Source: Syntrophus aciditrophicus SB
GTDB taxonomy: Bacteria; Desulfobacterota; Syntrophia; Syntrophales; Syntrophaceae
NCBI RefSeq assembly: GCF_000013405.1
Contig: NC_007759.1
Location: 1,241,001-1,305,000 of the forward strand
Length of the DNA: 64,000 nt
Direction: 5' to 3'
The notes under the pieces are model-generated. The model was not told where the DNA came from. It saw nothing but the letters and a program-made list of their open reading frames with translations, and made no database searches. Positions 8,324 to 16,788 of the stretch are shown piece by piece. How positions within the stretch are numbered: the first letter of the stretch is position 1; each line of letters starts with the position of its first letter. The translations under genes were made by a program, and so were the position numbers.

Positions 8324-9622
8324 TTGATTCCAAGATATTCAAGAGATCGAATGACTGCCATCTGGACTCCGGAAAACAGGTACCGGACATGGCTGGATAT
8401 TGAAATCCTTGCCTGCGAGGCAATGTCTCAACTGGGCTTGATCCCTCCGGCTTCACTTGAACAAATCAAGAATAGAGCCGGGTTTGATGTTGAAAGGATC
8501 GATGAGATTGAAAGGACGACCAAACATGATGTCATCGCCTTTTTAACGTCCGTTACTGAAAAGGTCGGGGAGGACGGACGGTACATCCACATGGGAATGA
8601 CCTCGTCCGATGTTCTGGATACTTCCTTTGCGGTATTGCTCAAGCAGGCCGCGGACATCCTCATCGAAGACCTGGATCGGCTCCTGATTGTCCTGAAGGA
8701 GAAGGCTTTTCAGTTCAAGGACACCGTCATGATGGGCCGTTCCCACGGCATCCATGCGGAACCTGTCACCTTCGGCCTGAAAATGGCTCTCTGGTATCAG
8801 GAGATGATCCGCGGTCATGAGCGTCTCGTCAGAGCCAGAGACGCCGTCAGTGTCGGGAAGATATCCGGCGCAGTAGGAACGTTCTCTTTTATTGATCCGG
8901 CGGTAGAGGCTTATGTCTGCCGCCATCTCGGATTGACGCCCGCCCCCATCTCATCTCAGATCGTCCAGCGGGACCGCCATGCGGAATTCTTTTCCGTGCT
9001 GGCGATACTGGCTTCTTCGATCGACAAATTCTCCCAGGAGATCCGCCTGCTCCAGAGAACCGAGGTGAGGGAGGCAGAAGAGTATTTTTCTCCGGGGCAG
9101 AAAGGATCGTCAGCGATGCCTCATAAACGGAACCCGGTTCTTTCCGAAAATCTTTCCGGGCTGGCCCGCCTGATGCGGTCCTACGCCCTGGCGGCTCTTG
9201 AGGATGTCCCGCTGTGGCATGAGCGGGATATCAGCCATTCCTCCGTGGAAAGAGTGATCGGACCCGATGCCACGATCCTTATGGATTTCATGCTGGGCCG
9301 CTTTACCGGCCTGATGGAAAAACTTGTCGTCTACCCGGAACGGATGCTTTCCAACCTGAACATGACCCACGGCGTCATCTTCTCTCAAATGGTCCTGCTG
9401 CGTCTGATTGACAAGGGAATGACCCGCGAACAGGGTTATGCCGTCGTCCAGAAGAATGCCATGACGGCCTGGCAGGAGGGGACTTCCTTTCAGGGATTGC
9501 TGATGCAGGACAACGAGGTGAGGGGCTGCCTTACTGAAGAGGAACTGTGCGATGTCTTCCGGATTGAAAATTTCCTGAAAAATGTGGATGTCATCTTCAA
9601 GAGGGTTTTTGGAGAACAATAG
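8324..9622 (+). CDS. purB: Adenylosuccinate lyase
   Basis: A 432-aa cytosolic fumarase/aspartase-superfamily enzyme that cleaves adenylosuccinate to AMP and SAICAR to AICAR in purine synthesis. The signature loop SSAMPHKRNP is at residues 262-271, with the catalytic Ser in that loop; the general acid/base His is at 141 in HGIHAEP. The start is a TTG, supported by AAGGAG seven bases upstream and by the family N-terminus MIPRYS. The protein has the usual length. The next gene, a lipoprotein, begins one base after the stop, so the two are probably co-transcribed. Confidence 0.96.
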   Translation: MIPRYSRDRMTAIWTPENRYRTWLDIEILACEAMSQLGLIPPASLEQIKNRAGFDVERIDEIERTTKHDVIAFLTSVTEKVGEDGRYIHMGMTSSDVLDTSFAVLLKQAADILIEDLDRLLIVLKEKAFQFKDTVMMGRSHGIHAEPVTFGLKMALWYQEMIRGHERLVRARDAVSVGKISGAVGTFSFIDPAVEAYVCRHLGLTPAPISSQIVQRDRHAEFFSVLAILASSIDKFSQEIRLLQRTEVREAEEYFSPGQKGSSAMPHKRNPVLSENLSGLARLMRSYALAALEDVPLWHERDISHSSVERVIGPDATILMDFMLGRFTGLMEKLVVYPERMLSNLNMTHGVIFSQMVLLRLIDKGMTREQGYAVVQKNAMTAWQEGTSFQGLLMQDNEVRGCLTEEELCDVFRIENFLKNVDVIFKRVFGEQ

Positions 9623-9623
9623 G

Positions 9624-10241
9624 ATGTCCCAGTGCCGGATTGTCTTTCTGGTCCTGCTGGTTGCCGCTGTTGTGGGTTGCGGTTCCATAAAAGGATACGT
9701 CGACATCGCCAGAGAACAGGGCCTTTCGAAGGAGTATGCCAGGGTGTTGAATTTGTGGACACGGAGCGAGACAGTCTACTCCCAGTTCGAAACGCGGATT
9801 CATGTAACGGCGACGTATCGAAGTCAGGAATTCGCCAGGGCTTACATAAAGGAATATGAACGCATTTATCTTTCCTCCGGCGAAGGGCAGAGATATCCCT
9901 CGCTGACTGAACCGGATCCGGGAAATCGGGAGTTTATTCTTTATGCCTGCACGCCTGAAAAGGATTCCAATGACTTTGACAAGCGGGATTCCATCTGGAA
10001 AGTATATCTTCTGGATGAGCGGGGAAACAGAATTGAACCGGTCGATGTGAGGAGAATCCGGAAGAACACGCCGGTTATCGAGTCCTTCTTCCCTTACGTA
10101 AATCCTTACTACGGCGTGGCTTACACAATCAGATTTCCTGTCTCGCAGCACGTCGGCGAGGCTGGAGGCGCTTCGCCGGAGAAACCTTTGAAGCTGATGA
10201 TCACAGGCGTACTGGGAAAAGTGGAACTGGCCTGGAATTAA
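9624..10241 (+). CDS. Putative lipoprotein, unknown function
   Basis: A 205-aa protein starting with a type II signal peptide: a short hydrophobic segment ending VAAVVGC, so Cys18 would be acylated and the protein anchored in the membrane. The mature part has no recognisable domain. The start at 9624 is chosen because GGAG lies nine bases before it and an upstream frame would run through purB. It follows purB directly, an arrangement that may be incidental to function. Confidence 0.75.
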   Translation: MSQCRIVFLVLLVAAVVGCGSIKGYVDIAREQGLSKEYARVLNLWTRSETVYSQFETRIHVTATYRSQEFARAYIKEYERIYLSSGEGQRYPSLTEPDPGNREFILYACTPEKDSNDFDKRDSIWKVYLLDERGNRIEPVDVRRIRKNTPVIESFFPYVNPYYGVAYTIRFPVSQHVGEAGGASPEKPLKLMITGVLGKVELAWN

Positions 10242-10249
10242 GCAAAAGG

Positions 10250-10265
10250 AAGGGGCGTTCCCCTT
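10250..10265. terminator. Short hairpin between convergent genes
   Basis: A 6-bp stem AAGGGG-CGTT-CCCCTT lies between the convergent lipoprotein and nadB stops. It has no T-tract, so its role as a terminator is weakly supported. Confidence 0.35.
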
Positions 10266-10268
10266 GCT

Positions 10269-11903
10269 TCATTCCCCCTGCCGGCAGATCATTCGCTTGG
10301 AGATGCAGGTGTCCGTCTGCCAGTTTTTGTCGTCCCTTTCGGGGTAGTCGATGTTGTAATGCAGCCCTCTGCTTTCTTTTCTCATTTTGGCGCACTGAAC
10401 GATCAGCATGGCCGCCGTCGCGATGTTGCGCAGTTCAATAAGATCCTTAGTGATTAGAAATTTCTGATAGTATTCGTCAATTTCCCGATTGATCAGGTCG
10501 ATGCGGCGTGCGGCCCTGTCCAGGCGTTTGTTGGAGCGAACAATCCCGACATAATTCCACATGCACCGACGAACCTCATCCCAGTTATGGGAAACAACGA
10601 CGGATTCGTCGCTTTCAATGGCCCGCCGCTGACCCCAGGACGGAATGGAAACAGGCGCTTCCCTGTACCGGCGCGGTAATTCGGAGGCCCTCATGAAGGC
10701 CCGATGGGCGTAAACCACCGCTTCAAGAAGAGAATTGCTGGCCAGCCGGTTGGCTCCGTGAAGTCCCGTGCAGGAAACCTCGCCAAGAGCGAAAAGCCGG
10801 TCGATGCTTGTCTCTCCATGATGGTTCACCTCTACGCCTCCGCAGAGATAATGTGCCGCGGGGACGACGGGAATGGCTTCCCGAGTCATGTCAATACCGA
10901 ATTCCAGGCATTTGTGATAAATGTTCGGGAAGCGGTTGAGGATAAATTCTCTGTCCTTATGGGAAATATCGAGCAGAACAAAGTCATCGCCGGATTTTTT
11001 CAATTCGTTGTCAATGGCTTTGGCAACCACGTCCCGGGGTGCCAGGCTTTGCATGGAATGATACTTTTCCATGAAGGTATCACCGCTTTTCAGCTTCAGG
11101 ATGCCCCCTTCGCCTCTAACCGCTTCGCTGATCAGAAATGACTTGGCATCGGGGTGATAAAGGCAGGTGGGGTGAAACTGGATGAATTCCATGTTTGCAA
11201 TCCTCGCTCCGGCCCTGTAGGCCATGGCGATGCCGTCCGCAGTCGCAATATCCGGGTTGGTTGTAATCAGGTAAACCTTGCCCGCTCCACCCGTGGCCAG
11301 AACAACATACTCAGCGACAAAGGTGTGAACCTGACTGTTATTGATATCGAGCACATACGCACCGAGGCAGCGATCAGGAGAACTCTCTTCCTTTCCCATT
11401 TCCATAAGGGAAGACATTGTTATAAGATCGACGGCCAGATGATTCTCATAAACCTGGATATTCGAATTGGAGCTGGCTTTTTCATTCAATGCGCGCTCGA
11501 TTTCGCTTCCTGTGAGATCCTTGGCATGCAGAACGCGACGCATGGAATGGCCTCCCTCCCGACCCAGATCATAAAGGGTGGAAGAGCCAGGCGCAGCTCG
11601 AGTGAAGTCGACTCCCCAGTCTACGAGCTCCTGGACACGCTGTGGCCCTTCCCGAACGACAAATTCGACCACATCCTTCTTGCAGAGACCCGCTCCACAA
11701 ATTAATGTATCGCGGATATGATATTCAAATCGATCCTGCGAATCGTAAACCGCGGCAATTCCTCCCTGGGCGTAATTGGTATTTGACTCTGATTTTTCTT
11801 TTTTTGTAACAATGGCAACCGTTCCCAGCTCAGCCGCCCTGATGGCGAAACTGAGACCAGCGATGCCGCTGCCCAGAACCAGGAAATCCGTTTTAATTTC
11901 CAT
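10269..11903 (-). CDS. nadB: L-aspartate oxidase
   Basis: A 544-aa flavoprotein that oxidises L-aspartate to iminoaspartate, the first step of de novo NAD synthesis; in anaerobes fumarate can replace oxygen as acceptor. The N-terminus has the FAD dinucleotide motif GSGIAG (residues 12-17), and the central part has the family stretches EFIQFHPT and HYLCGGV. Length and motifs match NadB rather than succinate dehydrogenase, with the short C-terminal helical domain present. nadA and nadC are not in the window. It is divergent from tsaD over about 107 bp. Confidence 0.95.
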   Translation of the reverse strand: MEIKTDFLVLGSGIAGLSFAIRAAELGTVAIVTKKEKSESNTNYAQGGIAAVYDSQDRFEYHIRDTLICGAGLCKKDVVEFVVREGPQRVQELVDWGVDFTRAAPGSSTLYDLGREGGHSMRRVLHAKDLTGSEIERALNEKASSNSNIQVYENHLAVDLITMSSLMEMGKEESSPDRCLGAYVLDINNSQVHTFVAEYVVLATGGAGKVYLITTNPDIATADGIAMAYRAGARIANMEFIQFHPTCLYHPDAKSFLISEAVRGEGGILKLKSGDTFMEKYHSMQSLAPRDVVAKAIDNELKKSGDDFVLLDISHKDREFILNRFPNIYHKCLEFGIDMTREAIPVVPAAHYLCGGVEVNHHGETSIDRLFALGEVSCTGLHGANRLASNSLLEAVVYAHRAFMRASELPRRYREAPVSIPSWGQRRAIESDESVVVSHNWDEVRRCMWNYVGIVRSNKRLDRAARRIDLINREIDEYYQKFLITKDLIELRNIATAAMLIVQCAKMRKESRGLHYNIDYPERDDKNWQTDTCISKRMICRQGE

Positions 11904-12010
11904 AGGAAAGTTTCTCTTTCGGCAAATAGAGTCAGCGAAAAGTTTATTTACAAACCTGTGTATTTTCTATATAACCCTCTCCAGCTTTTGTAAAAGGAAA
12001 TATTCGGAAA

Positions 12011-13027
12011 ATGATTGTTTTAGGGATTGAGTCGTCATGTGACGAAACGGCGGCGGCGGTCGTTCGGGACGGCCGTGTTCTGTTGTCCAATGTGATCGCC
12101 TCGCAGATTGGCGAACACAGCAAATATGGCGGCGTGGTGCCCGAAATCGCGTCGCGCAAGCATATTGAAGCGGTCATTCCGGTTATTCTGCAGGCGCTTC
12201 ATGATGCCGGGATGGAGTTATCGGATATCGAAGGGATCGCAGTAACCAGAGGACCGGGGCTTGTCGGTTCTCTGCTGGTTGGACTTTCCGTTGCGAAAGC
12301 CCTGGCTTTTTCCCGGAAGCTTCCCCTCGTGGGAATTCATCACCTGGAAGGGCACATAGCGGCCATCTTCCTCAGTGAGAAGGTGCCCGAGTTTCCCTTC
12401 ATTGCGCTTGTAGTGTCCGGGGGGCATACCAACATATACTTCGTCCGGGGGTTCGGGTTATTTACTCTTCTGGGTCAGACAAGAGATGATGCGGCAGGAG
12501 AAGCCTTTGACAAGGCAGCGAAACTGCTGAATATCGGCTATCCCGGAGGAGTGGTGATCGATCGTCTGGCGAAGGAGGGCGACCGGAATCTGCTGAATTT
12601 CCCAAGGGCGATGAAGGAAAGCCTTGATTTCAGTTTCAGCGGACTTAAGACGTCTCTTCTTGTTCATGTAAAAAAACATGGGAGCCCTTCTGCCAGGGAA
12701 GATCTTGCTCATCTGGTTGCCGCCTATCAGGAAGCCATTGTCGATGTCCTGGTGGAGAAAACCCTGAAAGCCGCCAAAATGAATTCCGTTCCCCAGGTTG
12801 TCGTCTGTGGCGGAGTGGCCTCGAACAGTCGTCTCAGGGAACATTTTATGGAGAGAAGCCGGGAAGAAAACATCGATCTGTTTATTCCTCCTCCCGTGCT
12901 GTGCACTGACAATGCCGCGATGATCGCCGTGGTGGGCGAAAACCTTCTGAACAAAGGGAAAAGCGAAGAACTCAGTATAAATGCCGTATCGCGATGGCCT
13001 CTCGATGTGGCGGGATCGTTCCGGTAG
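12011..13027 (+). CDS. tsaD: tRNA N6-adenosine threonylcarbamoyltransferase
   Basis: A 338-aa ASKHA-fold protein that transfers the threonylcarbamoyl group to A37 of ANN-decoding tRNAs, working with TsaB and TsaE. The start MIVLGIESSCDETA is typical; metal-binding His111 and His115 are seen in HHLEGH and a conserved CGGVASN lies near the C-terminus. Length is standard. It heads a plus-strand run with a DUF2062 gene three bases downstream and rsmA overlapping that, so translation functions are grouped. Confidence 0.96.
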   Translation: MIVLGIESSCDETAAAVVRDGRVLLSNVIASQIGEHSKYGGVVPEIASRKHIEAVIPVILQALHDAGMELSDIEGIAVTRGPGLVGSLLVGLSVAKALAFSRKLPLVGIHHLEGHIAAIFLSEKVPEFPFIALVVSGGHTNIYFVRGFGLFTLLGQTRDDAAGEAFDKAAKLLNIGYPGGVVIDRLAKEGDRNLLNFPRAMKESLDFSFSGLKTSLLVHVKKHGSPSAREDLAHLVAAYQEAIVDVLVEKTLKAAKMNSVPQVVVCGGVASNSRLREHFMERSREENIDLFIPPPVLCTDNAAMIAVVGENLLNKGKSEELSINAVSRWPLDVAGSFR

Positions 13028-13030
13028 AAA

Positions 13031-13504
13031 ATGATTTTTGAAAACCGGATCAAAAAATTCTATCAGCAGTTCATCAGTCTCAAGGGTGACCCGGAATCGC
13101 TGGCGTGGGGCATGGCGATGGGGGTCTTCATCGGAGTCACGCCGACAATTCCTTTTCACACTGTCCTGATTGTTTTTTTTGGCTTTCTACTCAAAAAGAA
13201 CATGACTTCAGCGTTTCTCGGATCATCGCTGATTTCCAACCCGGTGACCATTCCCCTTCTTTATCTAAGTGAATATCAGATCGGCAGATTGATCCTGGGG
13301 CCAAGCGGAGCTGAAATCAGGATTAAGGAATATACCGTTGCATCCATCCTCCAACTCGGATGGGAGGTTGCCGTGCCTCTTCTTCTCGGAGGGTTTCTCC
13401 TGGGCCTTGTTTTTACATATCCCGCTTACTTCCTTTCTTATCGACTTTTATCTTTTATGAGAAAAAAAGAAGCCTATGACATTCGTTCGACAGATTCTCC
13501 GTAA
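13031..13504 (+). CDS. DUF2062 membrane protein
   Basis: A 157-aa protein of the DUF2062 family, recognised by the run LAWGMAMGVFIGVTPTIP and the paired hydrophobic helices that follow. Three membrane segments are likely (residues ~35-60, ~68-85 and ~120-145). Function is unknown. It begins three bases after tsaD and overlaps the start of rsmA by 29 bases, which suggests translational coupling. Confidence 0.8.
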   Translation: MIFENRIKKFYQQFISLKGDPESLAWGMAMGVFIGVTPTIPFHTVLIVFFGFLLKKNMTSAFLGSSLISNPVTIPLLYLSEYQIGRLILGPSGAEIRIKEYTVASILQLGWEVAVPLLLGGFLLGLVFTYPAYFLSYRLLSFMRKKEAYDIRSTDSP

Positions 13505-14318
13505 TCATGATATCAAGCCGGTAAAGAGACTCGGCCAATGTTTTCTTGCAGATTTCTCCGTCATGAAGAAGATTGTGGAGCTTGCGGAAATCAAGGAGGA
13601 TGAAACCATCGTGGAGATCGGTTCGGGATTGGGCCTGATGACCTCCCTGATGGCGGAACGCGCCGCCTGGGTTCATGCCGTGGAAATCGATGGAAAACTG
13701 GTTTCCGTTTTGAAAGAGCGGCTTAAGGAATATCACAATGTCACGGTGATTCATGGAGATATTCTGAAGTATGATTTTCTGACCGCATTGGGTGAAAATT
13801 CTGTTAAAAAGATCAAGATCATAGGAAATATCCCTTACAGTATTTCCTCTCCGATTCTGTTTCATATTCTTGACCATCGAAAGCAGATCTCGACGGCCGT
13901 GCTGATGATGCAGAAGGAAGTGGCCGACCGCTTGTGTGCCGTTCCTGGGACGAAAGCTTACGGGATTCCCACCGTGCTCTTTGGTCTCTACGCTAGAATT
14001 TCCCGTGAACTGACCGTTGCGCCGGGTTGTTTCTATCCGAAGCCGGAGGTAACTTCCACGGTCGTTAAAATGCTGATCCCGGAAGAACCACTGTATTGGG
14101 TCGAAAATGACGCGTTGTTTTTCCGTCTTGTGAAAGCTGCCTTTGCTCAACGTCGAAAAACGCTTTTAAATAATATGAAAAACGCACACTGGAAAGATTG
14201 TGATGCCGGGAGAATAGAAAATTTATTAAGGGATATGGGAGCCGGTGAGAAAATCAGGGCGGAAGAGCTGTCAATTCAACAATTTGCGGCACTGTGCAAT
14301 TCCCTTTCATATTCGTGA
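13476..14318 (+). CDS. rsmA: 16S rRNA (adenine1518/1519-N6)-dimethyltransferase
   Basis: A 280-aa S-adenosylmethionine-dependent methyltransferase (KsgA) that dimethylates two adjacent adenosines near the 3' end of 16S rRNA late in 30S assembly. The SAM loop EIGSGLG and the catalytic NIPY motif (residues 118-121) are visible. The start overlaps the upstream DUF2062 gene. The gene ends 18 bases before a promoter-like sequence that leads into the panC leader. Confidence 0.95.
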   Translation: MTFVRQILRNHDIKPVKRLGQCFLADFSVMKKIVELAEIKEDETIVEIGSGLGLMTSLMAERAAWVHAVEIDGKLVSVLKERLKEYHNVTVIHGDILKYDFLTALGENSVKKIKIIGNIPYSISSPILFHILDHRKQISTAVLMMQKEVADRLCAVPGTKAYGIPTVLFGLYARISRELTVAPGCFYPKPEVTSTVVKMLIPEEPLYWVENDALFFRLVKAAFAQRRKTLLNNMKNAHWKDCDAGRIENLLRDMGAGEKIRAEELSIQQFAALCNSLSYS

Positions 14319-14335
14319 AAAAAGAAAGAATATTC

Positions 14336-14364
14336 TTGACAGTGAAAGGTCTGTCTGGTAGAGA
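14336..14364 (+). promoter_or_regulatory. Candidate promoter for the panC leader RNA
   Basis: A perfect TTGACA (14336-14341), a 17-bp spacer and a weak -10 TAGAGA (14359-14364) lie just after rsmA. Initiation near 14371 would give a leader of about 100 nt ending at the terminator hairpin before panC. Confidence 0.45.
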
Positions 14365-14369
14365 AATTT

Positions 14370-14436
14370 TCACCGCTTGGATCCGCTGAAGGACTGAGAC
14401 GGAAGGCACAGGAAGAACGAAATTTCAAGGGATTAT
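14370..14436 (+). ncRNA. Structured panC leader, candidate pan-motif RNA
   Basis: The 5' leader of panC contains a small hairpin with stem TCCG (14382-14385)/CGGA (14400-14403), extended by C-G and U-G pairs that leave two A residues (14399 and 14397) bulged. The published pan motif is a hairpin with two conserved bulged adenosines, found upstream of panB, panC and panD in several phyla including deltaproteobacteria. Position and bulges fit; the assignment is by inspection only, without a covariance-model search. Confidence 0.4.
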
Positions 14437-14469
14437 AGCCTCCCCGTCCAGAATGGGGAGGCTTTTTTT
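14437..14469 (+). terminator. Intrinsic terminator directly before panC (attenuator?)
   Basis: A 9-bp stem AGCCTCCCC/GGGGAGGCT with a 9-base loop is followed by seven T residues and ends 18 bases before the panC ATG. Lying upstream of the gene and downstream of the leader, it is well placed to work as an attenuator, though it could simply end the tsaD-rsmA transcript. Confidence 0.85.
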
Positions 14470-14487
14470 GTGGGGACTATACGACCG

Positions 14488-15348
14488 ATGAAGATCATTC
14501 ACGCGGTTCACGAGATGCAGGACTATTCCGAAGCTCTGAGGAAGGCAGGCAGGAGGATCGCCTTTGTTCCGACGATGGGCTATTTTCACGAAGGTCATCT
14601 CGACCTGATGCGTGAAGGCAGAAAAAGATCAGACTGTCTGGTCGTCAGCATTTACGTAAACCCGACCCAGTTCGGCGCCAGTGAAGATCTGGAAAAGTAT
14701 CCACGAAACTTCGACCGGGACAGCCAATTGGCGGAAGAAGTCGGCGTGGATGTCATTTTCTTTCCCTCCAATGCCGAAATGTACCCGGTAAACTACCAGA
14801 CTTATGTCACTGTGGAAGAAGTGACAAAAAATCTCTGCGGTCTGTCCAGACCGGGACATTTTCGGGGCGTTGCCACTGTATGCGCCAAACTGTTCAACAT
14901 GGTTAAACCTCATGCGGCGATCTTCGGTAAAAAAGATTTTCAGCAACTGGTGACGATAAAACGGATGGTTGCTGATTTGAATATGGATCTTGAAATCGTC
15001 GGCATGCCGACAACAAGAGAAAAAGACGGGCTTGCCATGAGTTCCCGTAATGTTTATCTCAGCCCGGAGGAAAGGGAATCGGCCCTCTGTCTGAGCCGAT
15101 CACTGCTGATGGCACGGGAGCGATATGATCAGGGGGAACGGGATGCCGGGCGGATACTGCAATCGATCAAAGCCTATATCGAAAGCGTTCCCTCCACGCG
15201 AATCGATTATCTGAAAATCTGCAGTACGACGACCATGCAGGATGTTCAGAGCCTGGATCAGGAGTCCGTTCTGGCGCTTGCCGTATTTGTCGGTTCCACG
15301 AGACTTATAGACAATCACGTGTTCGGTGAAGAGCTGAACATCAGATAA
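14488..15348 (+). CDS. panC: Pantothenate synthetase
   Basis: A 286-aa enzyme that joins pantoate and beta-alanine with ATP, the last step of pantothenate synthesis. The nucleotide-binding stretch [10 protein letters not shown] (residues 28-37) has the HIGH-like signature, with Phe where most have Leu. KMSKS-like MSSRN is also present. The ATG at 14488 is preferred to an upstream GTG that abuts the terminator T-tract. panD, which makes beta-alanine, follows after 58 bp, so substrate supply and ligation are together. Confidence 0.95.
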   Translation: MKIIHAVHEMQDYSEALRKAGRRIAFVPTMGYFHEGHLDLMREGRKRSDCLVVSIYVNPTQFGASEDLEKYPRNFDRDSQLAEEVGVDVIFFPSNAEMYPVNYQTYVTVEEVTKNLCGLSRPGHFRGVATVCAKLFNMVKPHAAIFGKKDFQQLVTIKRMVADLNMDLEIVGMPTTREKDGLAMSSRNVYLSPEERESALCLSRSLLMARERYDQGERDAGRILQSIKAYIESVPSTRIDYLKICSTTTMQDVQSLDQESVLALAVFVGSTRLIDNHVFGEELNIR

Positions 15349-15406
15349 AAAAGAAATCACGACATCGGACAGGAACGCGCTTCTGTGCCGAGGGGAAGGT
15401 GAATCC

Positions 15407-15757
15407 ATGCAAAGGTTGATGCTTAAATCCAAAATTCACAGAGCGACCGTAACGGACGCAGATCTTCATTATGAGGGCAGTATTTCCATTGATGAAGCGT
15501 TGATGGAGGCTGCGGATCTTCTGCCCTATGAAAAGGTTGCTATCTATGATGTCAACAATGGCGAGCGATTTACAACTTACGTAATCACGGGCAAGCGGGG
15601 CTCTGGGGTTATCTGCCTTAACGGTGCTGCGGCGAGAAAGGTCGCCAAGGGGGATCTGGTTATCATCGCCAGTTACGTCATCGTGGACGGTGAGGAGGCA
15701 AAAGGCTGGAAGCCGACCTGTGTGTTTGTTGATCCGGAAAATCAAATCAAACACTGA
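15407..15757 (+). CDS. panD: Aspartate 1-decarboxylase
   Basis: A 116-aa pyruvoyl enzyme that decarboxylates L-aspartate to beta-alanine for pantothenate. It is made as a proenzyme and cleaves itself between Gly24 and Ser25 (HYEGSIS), the serine becoming the pyruvoyl group. Length is standard. It follows panC in the same operon and ends at a terminator about 130 bp downstream. Confidence 0.96.
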   Translation: MQRLMLKSKIHRATVTDADLHYEGSISIDEALMEAADLLPYEKVAIYDVNNGERFTTYVITGKRGSGVICLNGAAARKVAKGDLVIIASYVIVDGEEAKGWKPTCVFVDPENQIKH

Positions 15758-15890
15758 CGTTAACAGGCTTTGAACTTGAACGAATGGAATTGAACCCTCT
15801 TGTTCGATAATGTAGATTTTTTTGCTGTTGGCCTGTGAAGTCTTGATTTCTAAGGGCGACAAAGTACGGAACATCGATTCGAATGATTGA

Positions 15891-15927
15891 AAGGGGCAAT
15901 GTGCGGCAGTGCGATGCCCCTTTTTAC
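15891..15927 (+). terminator. Terminator of panC-panD
   Basis: An 8-bp stem AAGGGGCA (15891-15898)/TGCCCCTT (15915-15922) is followed by a T-run. The 254-bp gap after panD otherwise shows nothing. Confidence 0.75.
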
Positions 15928-16011
15928 GTCGTTATAACTTGTTAAAAACAAACAGGATTCTGTTTTTTACCTGCAATCACTAATCAACACTCAGCGAAAC
16001 CTGTTGCCGGA

Positions 16012-16647
16012 ATGTCGAAGCATTCAGAAAGAAACATCCTATTGGGGAAAAAACTGAGAGGCATCTTTTTAACCGGACTGGCGGTGACCGTCCCATTGGG
16101 ATTGACGATTTATATCCTTTCCCTGATCGTCAAGGCAATGGACAGCCTCCTGACCTTCATACCCCGGTCCTATCAGCCGGAAGCGCTTCTGGGAATGCGT
16201 ATACCGGGACTGGGGATCATGATCACGCTGATTATTGTCTTTGTCTGCGGGCTCGTCACTCAAAGTTATATCGGTGGCAAGATGGTGAATATGGGAGAAT
16301 CACTGCTGCATAAGATTCCAGTCGTGCGCAGTATTTACAACGCCTTCAAACAGATTTTCGACACACTCTTTATCAGTAAGAATCAAAATTTCAAGAAAGT
16401 GGTTCTTGTGGAATTTCCTCGTAAAGGGCTTTACAGCGTCGGATTTATGACTGGAACAACGGACAGCGAACATTCAAAAAAATTATGTGAAAAAAACTGC
16501 CGCGTCTTTGTCCCTACGACGCCTAATCCGACAACGGGATTTCTGATTATGGTCAATGATGATGAGCTGATCGAATTGGATATAACGGTGGAAGCCGCCT
16601 TTACGCTGATCATTTCCGGAGGAATCGTCGCGCCGCCGAATCAGTAA
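16012..16647 (+). CDS. DUF502 membrane protein
   Basis: A 211-aa protein of the DUF502 family. Two N-terminal helices (LTGLAVTVPLGLTIYILSL and LGIMITLIIVFVCGLVT) precede the family stretch KIPVVRSIYNAFKQ and a soluble domain with FVPTTPNPTTGF. Function is not established. The ATG lacks a clear Shine-Dalgarno. No obvious link to its neighbours; it lies between panD and metK. Confidence 0.85.
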   Translation: MSKHSERNILLGKKLRGIFLTGLAVTVPLGLTIYILSLIVKAMDSLLTFIPRSYQPEALLGMRIPGLGIMITLIIVFVCGLVTQSYIGGKMVNMGESLLHKIPVVRSIYNAFKQIFDTLFISKNQNFKKVVLVEFPRKGLYSVGFMTGTTDSEHSKKLCEKNCRVFVPTTPNPTTGFLIMVNDDELIELDITVEAAFTLIISGGIVAPPNQ

Positions 16648-16660
16648 TGGAATAAGTGGA

Positions 16661-16712
16661 GCGTTAAAGTTGTGCAGGAAATGAGCAACTTGGGAGTGAT
16701 GGGTGCTTCCCA
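16661..16712 (+). promoter_or_regulatory. Two hairpins in the metK leader
   Basis: Two adjacent stem-loops lie 80-130 nt before metK: AAGTTGT (16667-16673)/GCAACTT (16685-16691) and TGGGA (16691-16695)/TCCCA (16708-16712). They share base 16691, so they could be mutually exclusive or stacked. I do not recognise a known SAM or SAH riboswitch class here. A regulatory role is speculation. Confidence 0.3.
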
Positions 16713-16788
16713 CGTTTTCATGGTGTTGCTTTGTAGATAACTTACATGAAATTATTAAAGAAAGAGACAGGATAAAGGAGAAAGGTAA

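Noticed and set aside
14370-14436. SRP (4.5S) RNA
   Set aside because: CGGAAGG is present but the conserved hairpin and GCAGC context of SRP RNA are missing.
16648-16788. SAM-II or SAH riboswitch before metK
   Set aside because: The conserved cores of these classes could not be matched; only generic hairpins are seen.
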